Origin: Bremerella cremea
GTDB taxonomy: Bacteria; Planctomycetota; Planctomycetia; Pirellulales; Pirellulaceae
Length of the DNA stretch: 64,000 nt
Assembly (NCBI RefSeq): GCF_003335505.1
Contig: NZ_QPEX01000024.1
Coordinates: 372,001 to 436,000 of the forward strand
Direction of reading: 5' to 3'
The position numbers and the translations under genes are program-made. Shown piece after piece: positions 52,392 to 63,000 of the stretch (the first letter of the stretch is position 1; each line of letters opens with the position of its first letter). The notes beneath the pieces were generated by a model. The model made no database searches and had not been told where the DNA came from. It saw only the letters and a list, made by a program, of their open reading frames with translations.

Positions 52392-54161
52392 ATGGATGCA
52401 AACTGGCGAATACTCCCGCACGATGTAGCCGTTGTCCGAGCACTAGAAAAGGCCGCCAGTATTCCTCCAGTTGTCGCTCAGCTGCTCATTTGCCGAGGAA
52501 TCCGCGACCCTGAAACGGCTCGCGAATTCCTGGACGCGAAACTCTCGGGCCTAAGAGATCCCGATCTTCTTCCAGGCGTCAAAAAAGCAGCCGCCCTGAT
52601 CCATGCCACCGTAAAAGCGAATAAGAAAATCATCATCTATGGTGATTACGACGCGGACGGGATCACATCGACTGCGATCCTTTACCGCTGCCTGAAACTC
52701 ATGGGAGCCTCGGTCGGTTATTACGTACCTCACCGCATTGACGAAGGCTATGGGCTGAATGTCGAAGCGATTGAAAAGCTTTCCGAGCGCGGTACCGACC
52801 TGATCATCACCGTCGACTGCGGAATTGCCAGCGTGGCCGAAGCGGCCAGGGCCAAGGAATTGGGGCTGGACCTGATCATCACCGATCACCACGAGATGGG
52901 AGAGACCTTGCCAGACGCAACCGCTCTGGTTCACCCCCGGCTTCCCGGCACCAACTATCCGTTTGGCGGGCTTTGCGGAGCTGGTGTCGCCCTGAAACTG
53001 GCTTGGGCCCTCTGCCAGCTCGAATGCGAATCGAAACGAGTTACCGATCGCTACAAGAACTATCTGCTCTCGGCGGTTGGCCTAGCCGCCATCGGAACCG
53101 TGGCGGACGTGGTTCCCCTGACCGACGAAAATCGCCTACTCGTTCGACACGGATTGAATTGCCTGCGAGAGTTTCCCGTGCTGGGCATTAGCGCACTGAG
53201 TAAAATCACCGGACTACAAGACAAACCAGCACTAGCCAGCGACGACATCGGTTTCACGCTCGCTCCACGCTTAAATGCGGCAGGCCGTCTCGGCCAAGCT
53301 CAGCTCGCGATCGAACTTCTCACGACCGACTCTACCGAACGAGCCACTGCCCTGGCCGACTACTTGCACCAACTTAACGACAGTCGCTCGAGCCTGGAAC
53401 GCAGTGTGCAACTGGCCGCCACAAAACAAATCAAAGATGAGTTCGATCCAGAGAACGACCCTGCCCTGGTCCTGGCTGGTCGCGGCTGGCACCCCGGTAT
53501 CATTGGTATCGTGGCAGGCCGTCTGGCGGAAAAATACAACCGCCCTGTCGTCATGATCGCACTGGACGAAGCTGGCGTAAAACCAGGGGTCGGCTCTTGC
53601 CGCTCAGCCAATGGTTTGAACCTGCACGAGGCCCTCCAAGCTTGCGACCACCTACTCCTAGGGCACGGAGGGCACGCAGCCGCAGCCGGCCTGCAAATCG
53701 ACGAAGCCCAGATCGAGAACTTTCGTCACGAATTCTTCGAATACGCGGCAAGCAATGTGAGCGAAGCAGACCGCGTTTCCGAACTGGTCATTGATGCCGA
53801 AGCTCCCTTCACACAGCTTACCCGCCAGATTGTCGAGCAAATTGACCTTCTGGGGCCCTTCGGCCAAGGCAATCCCCGCCCCTTGATGTGCGCCACCGGC
53901 GCCAAGCTGGCTACCCCTCCCAAACGCATCGGCGGAGGCGAACGCCATCTGTCAATTCAGCTTGAACACCATGGCATCAAAATCCGTGGAGTTGCGTTTG
54001 GTCGCGGCGACTGGGCCGAAGAACTTGAACAATCGGAAGGCCCTCTGGATATTGCTTACCACCCAGTAATCAACACCTTCCGCGGCCGCAGCAACGTAGA
54101 ACTGCACTTGGTGGCCTGGAAACCAACTCAATCAAAAACCCTAGCACCACAAACCAGGTAA
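52392..54161 (+). CDS. recJ: Single-stranded-DNA-specific exonuclease RecJ
   Basis: A 589-residue protein from ATG 52392. DHH-family motifs are complete: IYGDYDADG near residue 81-89, VDCGIAS near 138, DHHEMGE near 162, and the DHHA1 motif GHGGHAAAAG near 425. AGRLGQAQLA and GRGWHPGIIGIVAGR complete the core, and the C-terminal OB-like region ends the chain. RecJ degrades single-stranded DNA 5' to 3' in recombination and mismatch repair. Length is typical (570-600). It converges on the membrane-protein gene at 54201. Confidence 0.96.
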   Translation: MDANWRILPHDVAVVRALEKAASIPPVVAQLLICRGIRDPETAREFLDAKLSGLRDPDLLPGVKKAAALIHATVKANKKIIIYGDYDADGITSTAILYRCLKLMGASVGYYVPHRIDEGYGLNVEAIEKLSERGTDLIITVDCGIASVAEAARAKELGLDLIITDHHEMGETLPDATALVHPRLPGTNYPFGGLCGAGVALKLAWALCQLECESKRVTDRYKNYLLSAVGLAAIGTVADVVPLTDENRLLVRHGLNCLREFPVLGISALSKITGLQDKPALASDDIGFTLAPRLNAAGRLGQAQLAIELLTTDSTERATALADYLHQLNDSRSSLERSVQLAATKQIKDEFDPENDPALVLAGRGWHPGIIGIVAGRLAEKYNRPVVMIALDEAGVKPGVGSCRSANGLNLHEALQACDHLLLGHGGHAAAAGLQIDEAQIENFRHEFFEYAASNVSEADRVSELVIDAEAPFTQLTRQIVEQIDLLGPFGQGNPRPLMCATGAKLATPPKRIGGGERHLSIQLEHHGIKIRGVAFGRGDWAEELEQSEGPLDIAYHPVINTFRGRSNVELHLVAWKPTQSKTLAPQTR

Positions 54162-54200
54162 CCTGCTCTTCGGCCTACGCACCGCATCTAACGACACTCA

Positions 54201-54887
54201 CTAGCCGTGTAGGCTCAGTAGTCCATCCCGCGCTTCGGGATCATCCTGGAACACATGGATCGCAGAAGCGATGAGCACCAAAGAATCGCGGAAGTCCGCC
54301 TCGTCAAAGGCGATACTTTCAAGAACCTGATCTTTCGTGTTATCTCCATAACCTGCAGGAAAAATGATCGTCCCTTCAATCTCTAGCTTCTTCATCATTG
54401 GCAAACCAGACACCCCAACATGGCGAAGCATGTGCCAAGGGATCAGCCCAACCCGCCTCTTGAACCCCTGTCGAGTCAGAACTAGCCACGCCACCCGCAC
54501 CCAAACCGGCACCAAATGCCCTCCCCCCAAGCTTGAGGCACCAATTACATTCACTTCGAGCCCTTCCTTGCAAATTCGCAATAGCGGCCTGCGACGAGCA
54601 TAAACGTTAAACCAACTAAGCAACGCGACGAGGCACATAGGGACAGACATGACCAACAAGGCCACTCCTGCCTCCGTCGCCTTCCTAGCGTCTCCTTGCC
54701 CCACGATCCTCAACAGAAACAACGGCCCCGAAACAACAAAAAAGAGAGCTAGCATCGAGAACAAGATCGCCCCCACATACAAATACCAAGTCTTAGCAAA
54801 GAAGACAGACTTGACGCCAGACACCGACTCCTTCACGAAACACTCTCCCAAAATTACTATCGGTAACGTGATCGCTAGACATACCAA
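54201..54887 (-). CDS. Membrane protein of unknown function
   Basis: A 228-residue frame. It has probably four N-terminal membrane helices (CLAITLPIVILG; WYLYVGAILFSMLALFFVV; GVALLVMSVPMCLVALLSWF) and a soluble C-terminal half with PWHMLRHVGVSGLPMMKKLEIEGTI, possibly PH-like, ending in a helix. The start is uncertain: the first in-frame option is TTG 54887, and no ATG precedes the first helix. No family is recognised. It is probably a single gene, converging with recJ. Confidence 0.6.
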   Translation of the reverse strand: MVCLAITLPIVILGECFVKESVSGVKSVFFAKTWYLYVGAILFSMLALFFVVSGPLFLLRIVGQGDARKATEAGVALLVMSVPMCLVALLSWFNVYARRRPLLRICKEGLEVNVIGASSLGGGHLVPVWVRVAWLVLTRQGFKRRVGLIPWHMLRHVGVSGLPMMKKLEIEGTIIFPAGYGDNTKDQVLESIAFDEADFRDSLVLIASAIHVFQDDPEARDGLLSLHG

Positions 54888-55085
54888 GTCGAAATACCAC
54901 CACCCGTCTCATTGCCATTTGCCACCAAGATAACTCCCAAGTTTGCGTTCAGAGTTGTCGCGTTGAGGATCGATGCCAAGCAAACCTCAGACCGCGAAAT
55001 AGACATGGCAAGTGCCTAGGACGCAATTTTCCGATTGTCGCAGACACCCCAACATGGCGCAAACGCCGTGATTCCATCGCGGACG

Positions 55086-56186
55086 CTATTGCATGTTGGT
55101 GACGACTGTTTTCATCTGAGCCGGTAGCGGTGCGTCGAAGCTTTTCGGCTGGACCGACAATCGATAGTCGCCCCACCACTCTCCTGCGGCCCAATAGCCG
55201 ACGGCGGCCTTTGCCCGGTGTATCAAACGACAGGCCTCGGCCAACAGTTCCAGCCACTGGGGCTCGTTCGGCACGCCGATTTCACCGACGAAGCCGTACA
55301 CCTGGTTCTGCTGGCACCAATTCAGAAAGGGGTCGAGCGTCCTTGATGGGCGACCGGCGATCTGGGGATCAAGCTTCGCTTCTTCAGCGAAAGAGTCCGC
55401 ATACTTGCCACTGGCATCGGAATCGAAGTAGGCGTGGGCTTCGTAAATGGTTCGCTGGGCGGGATCGTTGATCCAGGCCGACTCACCGTTCACTTCCGCA
55501 AACCGCTTCGAGGTAGCCCAGTCGTTGCCGGAGACCGAAATCCAGCGCTGCTGATCGACCTCACGGATCGCGGCGACAACTTGATTCGAAGCCGCAGCCC
55601 AATCAAGCCCCTGGAGGTCGTGCGGTTCGTTCATGATTCCATAGGCGGCAATCGAGTAGTGCCCCCTAAGTTGCTGGGCGATCCGGCGCCACACATCGGC
55701 CAGATCGTCAACCGAGAGCAGGACCTTGCCCCCCTGCTTTTCCCCTAGCACCACTTCAAGAGGCCGACCGTCAACCGATAGCCGATAACGGCCGTAGTTG
55801 TGCAAGTCGAGGATCGCGTTACCACCGACGTCGGTAATCCAGGAAAGCAGCTTCTGTAGGCCGCCAAAGTAAACGACGTCGAGTTCACCCTGCAGTTGCG
55901 GTTGGAGCCGTTCCCAGGCAATTGGGATGCGGAAACTTTTCACGCCGTGGTCGTAGAAGTATTGAACCGTTTGACGGGAGTTGAACGTGTAGTCACGTCC
56001 CAGCGTCCCGGGATTGGCTTGCGAAAACTGCGGACTGTGGGTGCCGAACTCTGGCCCCGCCAGGTTGACGCCCACGTCCAACGGCGGGACATCGTGCCCC
56101 CCACCTGCGAGCACAGGCTGCCCGAGGCTCCACAGGCCAAGTGTTGTTGCGGTCCCAGCGGTGAACATTCTTCGATTGAGATTCAT
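55086..56186 (-). CDS. Glycoside hydrolase family 5 (endoglucanase-like)
   Basis: A 366-residue exported enzyme. The N-terminus MNLNRRMFTAGTATTLGLWSL has a twin Arg and hydrophobic core like a Tat or Sec leader. GH5 features are complete: SFRIPIAWERLQP near residue 84, ILDLHNYGRYR near 125, acid/base Glu187 in YGIMNEPHD and nucleophile Glu302 in GFVGEIGVPNE. The length suits a single catalytic domain without a carbohydrate-binding module. It is divergent from the BcsA-type synthase across a 317-base gap. A role trimming the polymer made by that synthase, as BcsZ (a GH8) does in cellulose export, is plausible. The substrate is probably a beta-1,4-glucan but is not proven. Confidence 0.88.
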   Translation of the reverse strand: MNLNRRMFTAGTATTLGLWSLGQPVLAGGGHDVPPLDVGVNLAGPEFGTHSPQFSQANPGTLGRDYTFNSRQTVQYFYDHGVKSFRIPIAWERLQPQLQGELDVVYFGGLQKLLSWITDVGGNAILDLHNYGRYRLSVDGRPLEVVLGEKQGGKVLLSVDDLADVWRRIAQQLRGHYSIAAYGIMNEPHDLQGLDWAAASNQVVAAIREVDQQRWISVSGNDWATSKRFAEVNGESAWINDPAQRTIYEAHAYFDSDASGKYADSFAEEAKLDPQIAGRPSRTLDPFLNWCQQNQVYGFVGEIGVPNEPQWLELLAEACRLIHRAKAAVGYWAAGEWWGDYRLSVQPKSFDAPLPAQMKTVVTNMQ

Positions 56187-56429
56187 TCTTCAGTCAATCT
56201 CTCAGACAAGACGTCAGTCGTCGTATTCCCAGCAGGACAAACTTAGCTTTCGGCAGGGCATATGGCACGTAAGTCATCTACGACTGCCCAAAAAACCAAG
56301 ATATTGCTACCTGCCCCCTCAACTGCATAACCCCTATATACACTACAATCGCTAGCGGTGCCAAAAAGCGCAAAGGTTCCGCCAAAAGATCGACAGCGTG
56401 TCGTTCTAGAACCACGCATTAGAAAGCAG

Positions 56430-56456
56430 TGACGTACTTTAATGACGACTACGTCA
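56430..56456 (+). promoter_or_regulatory. Inverted repeat upstream of the BcsA-type gene
   Basis: TGACGTA (56430-56436) and TACGTCA (56450-56456) are exact inverted repeats 13 bases apart, 47 bases before ATG 56504. It could be an operator half-site pair or a leader stem. Confidence 0.45.
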
Positions 56457-56472
56457 TCGATCGCCCTCTTAG

Positions 56473-56496
56473 CTCGCGGAAGCCATCGCGAGGAAG
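56473..56496 (+). promoter_or_regulatory. Hairpin overlapping the ribosome binding site of the BcsA-type gene
   Basis: CTCGCG (56473-56478), loop GAAGCCAT, CGCGAG (56487-56492). The last bases of the 3' arm belong to the ribosome binding site AGGAAG (56491-56496), seven bases before ATG 56504. Folding would partly hide it. Confidence 0.5.
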
Positions 56497-56503
56497 CACA
56501 ACC

Positions 56504-59500
56504 ATGACTGACCGACAAACGACATCGCATTTTCCCCAAGCAGTCCGCCAGCTGATGATCGTGCTGGCAGTTATTTCGGCAGCCACCTACCTTACGTACC
56601 GCCTGCTTTTCACGATTAATTTCGAGAGTCCCTACGCGATCGTCGCCTCGGCAATGCTGCTGGGGGCCGAATTCTGGGGGGTGTTCTTGATGTTCCTGTA
56701 CTTCATGCAGGTTTGGCGGCAGGTCGAGCCCGAGCCAATACCCCCGCTCGAGAACCGTTCGGTCGACGTCTTCCTGCCCACGTATAACGAAGACGTGCAG
56801 TTGTTACAGGGCTCGATCAATGCGCTCAATCAACTCGATTACCCACACACGACGTACGTGCTGGACGACGGACATCGCCCGGCAGTCGCCGACCTGTGTC
56901 GCGAGATGGGAGTCAATTACATCTCGCGCGATGACAATCTCCACGCGAAAGCGGGCAACTTGAACCACGCGTTGGATCAAACCAACGGCGAGTTCGTGGT
57001 TATTTTCGACGCCGATCACATTGCTCGGCCGAACTTCATTTCCCGTACGCTGGGTTATTTCGCGGACGACAAGCTGGCCTTCGTGCAGACGCCGCATGCG
57101 TTTTACAACTTCGATAGTTTCCAATCGCACGTCGACTTCAAGCGGGGAATCTACTGGGAAGAAGGACAGCTCTTTTACAACGTGATCCAGCCTGGCAAAA
57201 CCGCTTGGAATGCGAACGTGTTCTGCGGCAGCGCGGCGATCTTCCGCCGCACGGCGCTGGAAGATGTCGGCCTGATTGCGACGGAAACGATTACCGAAGA
57301 CATGCACACCGGGCTACGGCTGCATGCCAAGGGTTGGAAGTCGTTGTTTGTCAACGAGCGGATGATTGCCGCCCAGGCCGCCCCCGATATCACGACCTTT
57401 GCCGCACAGCGTTTGCGTTGGGGTGAAGGCAATCTCAGCATCTTCGCCTACGACAATCCGCTGACAATGAAGGGGCTGACGCTCGGACAGAGGCTCAACT
57501 ATCTGGGCTCGATGCTCGGCTGGACGACCGGTCCGGCGAAGGCCTTGCTATATGCGGCCCCGATCTTGATGCTGTTGTCGGGCGTCTCGCCGGTGGGGCA
57601 GTTCACGATGGGACTGCTGGCCGTGACACTTACCTATCTGCTAGTGACCTGGGCGGCCGTGAAGGTCGTCAGTAACGGTTATGGCCGCTTGTGGGACATG
57701 GAAGTTCAGGCGATGACCAACTTCTGGATTCAATGTTGCTGCCTATATCGCGCGATTATTCGGCGTGGTCGCGGGAAGTTTGTGGTGACGAACAAGCGTG
57801 GGCGGCAGAACACCAAGTTCACGATGCTGATCGCTCCGCACGTGACGGTGATCACCCTCGGCGTGGCGGCGATCGCCTGGGCCGCAGCGAAGATCTACTT
57901 CGGTGCCAGCAACGATTACGTGGCGTTGGCAGTGGGTGGCCTTATCATCACCGTCCAATCGCTCATGGCCTTTGAAGTCGTCCGCAAGGCGTTTCGCCCT
58001 GCCGATGGACGCTTCTCGTGGCGTCACCCGACCAATGAAGTTCACATCTGTTACGAAGGGGACGGCCTGCGTGGTCAGGCCATCAGCGTCGATGTGAACG
58101 AATCTGGCCTGGGAGCGATTGCCTATCAACCCATTCCCGTGGGGGCGATCGTTACCTTGAACATCTCGACCGTCAATCGGCAGCTGATCTGCCAGGCCGA
58201 GGCACGCAATTGCTGGCAGCTAACCGAAGGACAGCCAGGATTTCAGGCATTCCGCATAGGATTCCACTTCCTGAACCTATCTCATTCGCAGATCTGTGAT
58301 CTGTGGTCGATCTCGTCAGAAGCAGCGGTCGACGACCAATATAAGCGCCTGGGGCCCAGTGCGACTCGTCAACGGCGCAAGAATGTCATGCGTCTGCCGA
58401 TCGAACTGGCCGCGAGTCAGGGAGCTCAAGCTTCGGTCAATGTGGTCTCGTCGGTTTTAGAAGATGAGTCAATTTTCTTCGATTCCACCTTAGCGTTGGA
58501 CCTGAATCAAGAAACGTTTTTCCGCATCAACTCGCCGGTCGGCGCGATTAGCGGGATGGGCAAACTGGAAAAGACCGAACGCCCCAATGAGTATCGTCTG
58601 CGTTTCACAAAGTTCGACAACCAGTCGCGAAGCTTGCTGAAGAGCCTGCAAGCGTCGGATCGGCAAACGAAGACGGCATCGGTGCTGAATCCAATTTCCT
58701 CGACCGCCCCGCGACCATTGGTTCGTCCCCTGATTCATGGAGGTTGGATGGCCTTGGCGGCATCCGTTATGTGCGTGCTGTGCGCCTGGCATGTCTGGAA
58801 AGACAACTATTTCCTATCGACTTTGGGCAAGGACCATCGACCAATTAGCATGGAGCAGCGTGACGAGGCGAACGTCATTTTGGCCAAGATTATGGAGTCT
58901 CCCTTGGACAAACAGAGCCCCGCACTCCTGTTCGAGGCTCGCCGCGTGTTGGAGTTGCTGGGCGAGAAGGAGCGTTTGCAGGCACTCGATCAGGTTTTGG
59001 CCAAGGACTTCCCAGACGACGTGGGGTTAAAGCTGGCCCGTGCCAGTGCACTGAGCAAACGAAAAGAGTATGTCGCTGCTTACGATGAATTCAAAGAGAT
59101 CGCAGCCGCTGCGTCCGCTGGAGAAATCAAGCCGAACAAGACACAACTATTTCAGATTGACGTCGGCTTGGCTCGCAGCGCGGTTTCGGTTAAGCAGTTT
59201 GAGATCGCCACGGCTGCCTATCGCAAAGCCCTGAGGGTCAAGCCCGACGCCGAGGTCTCCCTCGAACTGGTGAACGTGCTATTCGATCAGAAGCAACTCA
59301 CCGCCGTGCGCGAGCTCTTGGCCGAGATGCCTCCCAGCTTCGATGCCCAGCAAATTCAAGCCCGGCTGGAGATGGCCGAAGGGAAACCTGAAGCTGCCGT
59401 CACGCTGCTACGTGAGCTAACCGAGCAGCATCCCGACGCCTACAGTTTACGTAGCCTCTTCGCGAGTGCCCTGGAAGATACCGGTGAAAACGAGCAAGCA

Positions 59501-60001
59501 ATTGCCCAGCTCCAGAAATTGGTTGACGCAGGGTATCAACTGGCGGACACGAAACTTCGGCTCGTCAATTTGTTGATGATCGAAAAAAAGTTTCATCAAG
59601 CCGTTCCCCTTCTGGACGAACTATCGCAACAGATTGTCGACGATCAGACGTTTTGGCCCTCGTATGTGAATGCCGTGCGGCACTTGAAGCAGCCTTCGCC
59701 CAAGATGCGCAGTAACCTGGACGCGATCTACGAGAAGTTGACTACCCAAAAAGGTTGCGAACCGTTGAAAGAAGATCTCGCAGAGTACTTCGCCTCGGAT
59801 CAGCAGTTGGATCGTGCAACCACGTTGATGTCGCAATGCGTGCACGAGCAGCCTGACAATCTGCAACTGCGAAAGCGATATGCGGAAATGCTACACGACG
59901 CCGGGCAGTATGTGGCCGCCGACGAACAGTACAAGTTACTGTTGGAGCTCGTCAATTCGTCCGACACACAGCCTGTTTCGATCCTACGCAACCCTACCTG
60001 A
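56504..60001 (+). CDS. BcsA-type polysaccharide synthase with PilZ domain and fused TPR region
   Basis: An 1165-residue protein. ATG 56504, with AGGAAG seven bases upstream, is preferred to GTG 56429. Two N-terminal helices (about 16-68) precede a GT2 domain with all catalytic motifs: DDGH 121-124, DADH 169-172, TED 264-266 and QRLRW 302-306. Further helices follow (about 345-490), then a PilZ domain with RKAFR (494-498) and DVNESGLG (530-537), the RxxxR and D/NxSxxG c-di-GMP signature. A late membrane helix lies near 745. From about 800 to the end the chain is made of TPR-like repeats facing the periplasm. BcsA is normally 700-870 residues and carries no TPR part, so this is an unusual fusion. 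Cellulose or a related beta-glucan is the likely product. Confidence 0.9.
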   Translation: MTDRQTTSHFPQAVRQLMIVLAVISAATYLTYRLLFTINFESPYAIVASAMLLGAEFWGVFLMFLYFMQVWRQVEPEPIPPLENRSVDVFLPTYNEDVQLLQGSINALNQLDYPHTTYVLDDGHRPAVADLCREMGVNYISRDDNLHAKAGNLNHALDQTNGEFVVIFDADHIARPNFISRTLGYFADDKLAFVQTPHAFYNFDSFQSHVDFKRGIYWEEGQLFYNVIQPGKTAWNANVFCGSAAIFRRTALEDVGLIATETITEDMHTGLRLHAKGWKSLFVNERMIAAQAAPDITTFAAQRLRWGEGNLSIFAYDNPLTMKGLTLGQRLNYLGSMLGWTTGPAKALLYAAPILMLLSGVSPVGQFTMGLLAVTLTYLLVTWAAVKVVSNGYGRLWDMEVQAMTNFWIQCCCLYRAIIRRGRGKFVVTNKRGRQNTKFTMLIAPHVTVITLGVAAIAWAAAKIYFGASNDYVALAVGGLIITVQSLMAFEVVRKAFRPADGRFSWRHPTNEVHICYEGDGLRGQAISVDVNESGLGAIAYQPIPVGAIVTLNISTVNRQLICQAEARNCWQLTEGQPGFQAFRIGFHFLNLSHSQICDLWSISSEAAVDDQYKRLGPSATRQRRKNVMRLPIELAASQGAQASVNVVSSVLEDESIFFDSTLALDLNQETFFRINSPVGAISGMGKLEKTERPNEYRLRFTKFDNQSRSLLKSLQASDRQTKTASVLNPISSTAPRPLVRPLIHGGWMALAASVMCVLCAWHVWKDNYFLSTLGKDHRPISMEQRDEANVILAKIMESPLDKQSPALLFEARRVLELLGEKERLQALDQVLAKDFPDDVGLKLARASALSKRKEYVAAYDEFKEIAAAASAGEIKPNKTQLFQIDVGLARSAVSVKQFEIATAAYRKALRVKPDAEVSLELVNVLFDQKQLTAVRELLAEMPPSFDAQQIQARLEMAEGKPEAAVTLLRELTEQHPDAYSLRSLFASALEDTGENEQAIAQLQKLVDAGYQLADTKLRLVNLLMIEKKFHQAVPLLDELSQQIVDDQTFWPSYVNAVRHLKQPSPKMRSNLDAIYEKLTTQKGCEPLKEDLAEYFASDQQLDRATTLMSQCVHEQPDNLQLRKRYAEMLHDAGQYVAADEQYKLLLELVNSSDTQPVSILRNPT

Positions 60002-60003
60002 TC

Positions 60004-63000
60004 CTATGGGAACCATAGAATCAGGTAGGCATAAGCAACGTCGTTATTGTAGACCGCCGAACGGGTAAGGCTCGTTTCGGCCCCGGCTGCCAGGCGGCCG
60101 CAGATGTCCCAATAGCCACGCACTCGACCGATGTTATAGAACTGCCCTTGCGAGTCCCATTGGGCACGATACTCGAGCGAGACCCAACGCTGCGGCGCTC
60201 CTTCAAAGTCGTAGCGTCCCAGATGCCACTTGTACTCAAACCCAAGGCTGACTTGCGAAAACCCCGACGGAGCGAAATAGGGATGAATCGTCCCGTCGAT
60301 CCCAGGTCCAGGCCCGAAGATGGAACCTTCGTCGAACGAGAGAAAGTCGTAATCGGCCAGAAAGTTGAGCTCGTTCGGGGCCTTCATCAGCTGGAAGCGA
60401 TTGTGCACGAACAGGTCGTGACGAAAGTTGTGATCAGAGTAGCCACTGAAACGATATCGGCTTTGCATCGTCCACCACGACGTCGGCATCATGCTTCCCG
60501 CCAGTCGCCCGCCACCCATGTAGATGTCTTGAGCAATCGACTGGCTATTCTCGGCGACATTCTGCAGAAAGCCACCTAGTTCAAAGCGGCCATCAAACCA
60601 CGTGTCGACCGAGACTCCCGTGTCGAACACCGGCCGAGGTGAGAACCCTTCATCAAAAACCTGAACATCGACCTCGGCGAAGTAGCGAAAGTCTTCCCAG
60701 AATCGCTGGTGAATACCGGCCCCAAAGGAATTCCCCAGAACGGTGCCGGTCGTCTTCGGATCGTACACCAGGTGAGCGTAGTCGAAGCGGAGGAACTGAT
60801 CGGCATCGCCGAGTGGAATTTCGGCTCCCCATTCCAGAGAGACACGATTGATATTGGCCAGCCCGTTACGACCACTTTGTCCGAAGTAGAGGAAGTCGAA
60901 CGTCCCGCGGGGCTGCGTGCTGCGGCTGATGCCTGATAAGGCAATTCGGGCCGGCTCGCTACAAGGGTTAACGCAGAGCAGTTCCTTGTAGGTATTCATC
61001 GCCGCACAGGTACGCTGCTTTTCCAGGTACTGCTGCCCCAGATCGAAATAGGCATCTTCGTTCGCTGGCTCTACCGCGATTAACGATTGGTAGTCGCAGA
61101 TTGCCTGAGTCGGACGCCAATCTTTCCACGACTTCGCCTGGCGTTCCAATGAGATCGCACTGGCCACGTCCATCGGAGCAGGCTGTCGAGCGGTAAGCGT
61201 CAACGCAGGCCCCACATGCACAGATTGAACCGGCATTGAAGCTGCCGACGGAGCATCGCGTAGCAGCGCGGCATAGACCGCGTCCCCTGCCCTGCGACCA
61301 TGAACGGCATACGTCACGCGAGCATACTCGCGGCGGGCGGTGACAAAGGTCGGCATATCTTGATCCAACCGAGCATAGACGGCATCCGACTCGACCGGTT
61401 GATCCATCTTCAAGAGAACTCGGGCGAGCCCTATCCGAGCTCGGGCATTGGTTGGTGAAAGAGCGATGACACTACGATACAGCTCTTCCGCTCGGCACAA
61501 GTCAGGCATGCAACTGCCTGCCGCGTAAGCATCTGCCAAGCGAACGGCGATCGAGATCTGACTCGAGCTCATTTGATTGGCTTGTTCGAGAATACACGCC
61601 GCCAGCGAGTCGAGGCACTGCGCGAGTGCCTCGTCCGACATCCGTACAGAGAGTTCCAATGATTGACCGCAGCATCCCAACAGGCTTGCCTTGGCAGATT
61701 CAATCTGACTTGGCTCGCCAATGAAACATGCGGCCTGATACATCACCAAGAAACCATCTGGCAGCAACGTTCGCGAGGCAGGCTCATGGTTTCTCAGCAG
61801 TTCCATCGCTTCGATCGCCTGGCCCAGCTTTACGAACAAAAGTCCCTGTTCGATGCGAAGGGTCGACATCAGCAGCGGTTCGAAGGGGCGTGTACGCTGA
61901 AGTTGATCGATCAGTGCCGCAGCTTGATCATAGCGATGTTGACGAATCAAGAGATTCAGCAGCGCTCGATAGGCAAACACAACGCCAGGCTCTTGGGAGA
62001 TGATCTCTTGATAGATGAACTCGGCTTGTCCGAGTTGCTGCTGATCGATCAACAGTTGGGCCAGGCGAAATCGAGGCCCCAGTTCTTGAGGAAAGGCTTG
62101 TGCGTAGCAACGCAGTGTCGCTTCTGCGCCGCCATACTGCCCCAATGCTTGCAGCACCTGGGCTTTCCCGTAAACGGCTCGCCGGTTGTTCGGTTCCTCT
62201 AGCAGGATCTGTTCGAAGTCAGAGATCGCCTCAAGATAGTTACCGGAACGTTGCAAAATCTCGCCCCAAAGCAAGATGCGTTCTCTTTCCGGAATCAGAT
62301 GTCCGAACTCTTCGAGCATTTGTTGGGCGAGCGGCAATTGATATTGAGCAACGCGTGCTCGAGCCAGAAGGGTCAAGACATCGCTATCGGTCTGGAGTTC
62401 CGCCGTGATGGCTTCCAGTAGGAAGAGCGCGGCCAGCGAATCTTCTTCGTCCAGCAGTTCACCGCTCAGTTCCAGCATCTTGCTGATATTTTCCGGGTTG
62501 TCTTCTCCATACTGGGCGGCCAGTTGCTGCATGGCCTCGAAATTCCCCAACGATGCCAGGCACCGCAGCGCCAGCGTAAGTCCATCGTGACTAAGCGTTT
62601 GATGCTGGATCAACGGCTCTAGCATTTGGAGCGCTGCGGCGGGATCGTTCAAGGCGCGAAGCAACATCGCAGCCGAGAGGCGATCGGCATTGGAGAGCTG
62701 GATTTTCAAGACCGAGTGATGCAGCGTTTCCATCGCTGCGGCCCGTTTCCCCATCTGCAGCAGGACATTTGCCAACCGGAGTGCCACTGAAACATTGTTG
62801 GGCTCTATATGCAGTTGCTTAGTCAGGAGAGCGTTTGCCTCGTCGAACTGATGCTGACCAATCAGCAAGTCAGCCAAGGTGAGCGAGGCTTTCGTGTTCT
62901 GCGGATCCAACACCAAAACCTGGCGATAATTGGCAATCGCTTCCTGTTGGCGATCCAAACGAAGAAGGATGCCCGCATATTCCAGGCGTCCCTCCATGTC

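Larger units (their letters stand above)
56187..56503. other. Divergent promoter region of GH5 and BcsA-type genes
   Basis: A 317-base gap with an AT-rich stretch (CTATATACACTA near 56334) that may be a -10 region, and two inverted repeats just before the synthase gene: 56430-56456 and 56473-56492. No other gene is seen. Confidence 0.5.

Noticed and set aside
54949-55257. A 102-residue minus-strand frame beside the GH5 gene
   Set aside because: It overlaps the GH5 C-terminus in another frame and is Arg/Gly-rich, as expected of a shadow frame.
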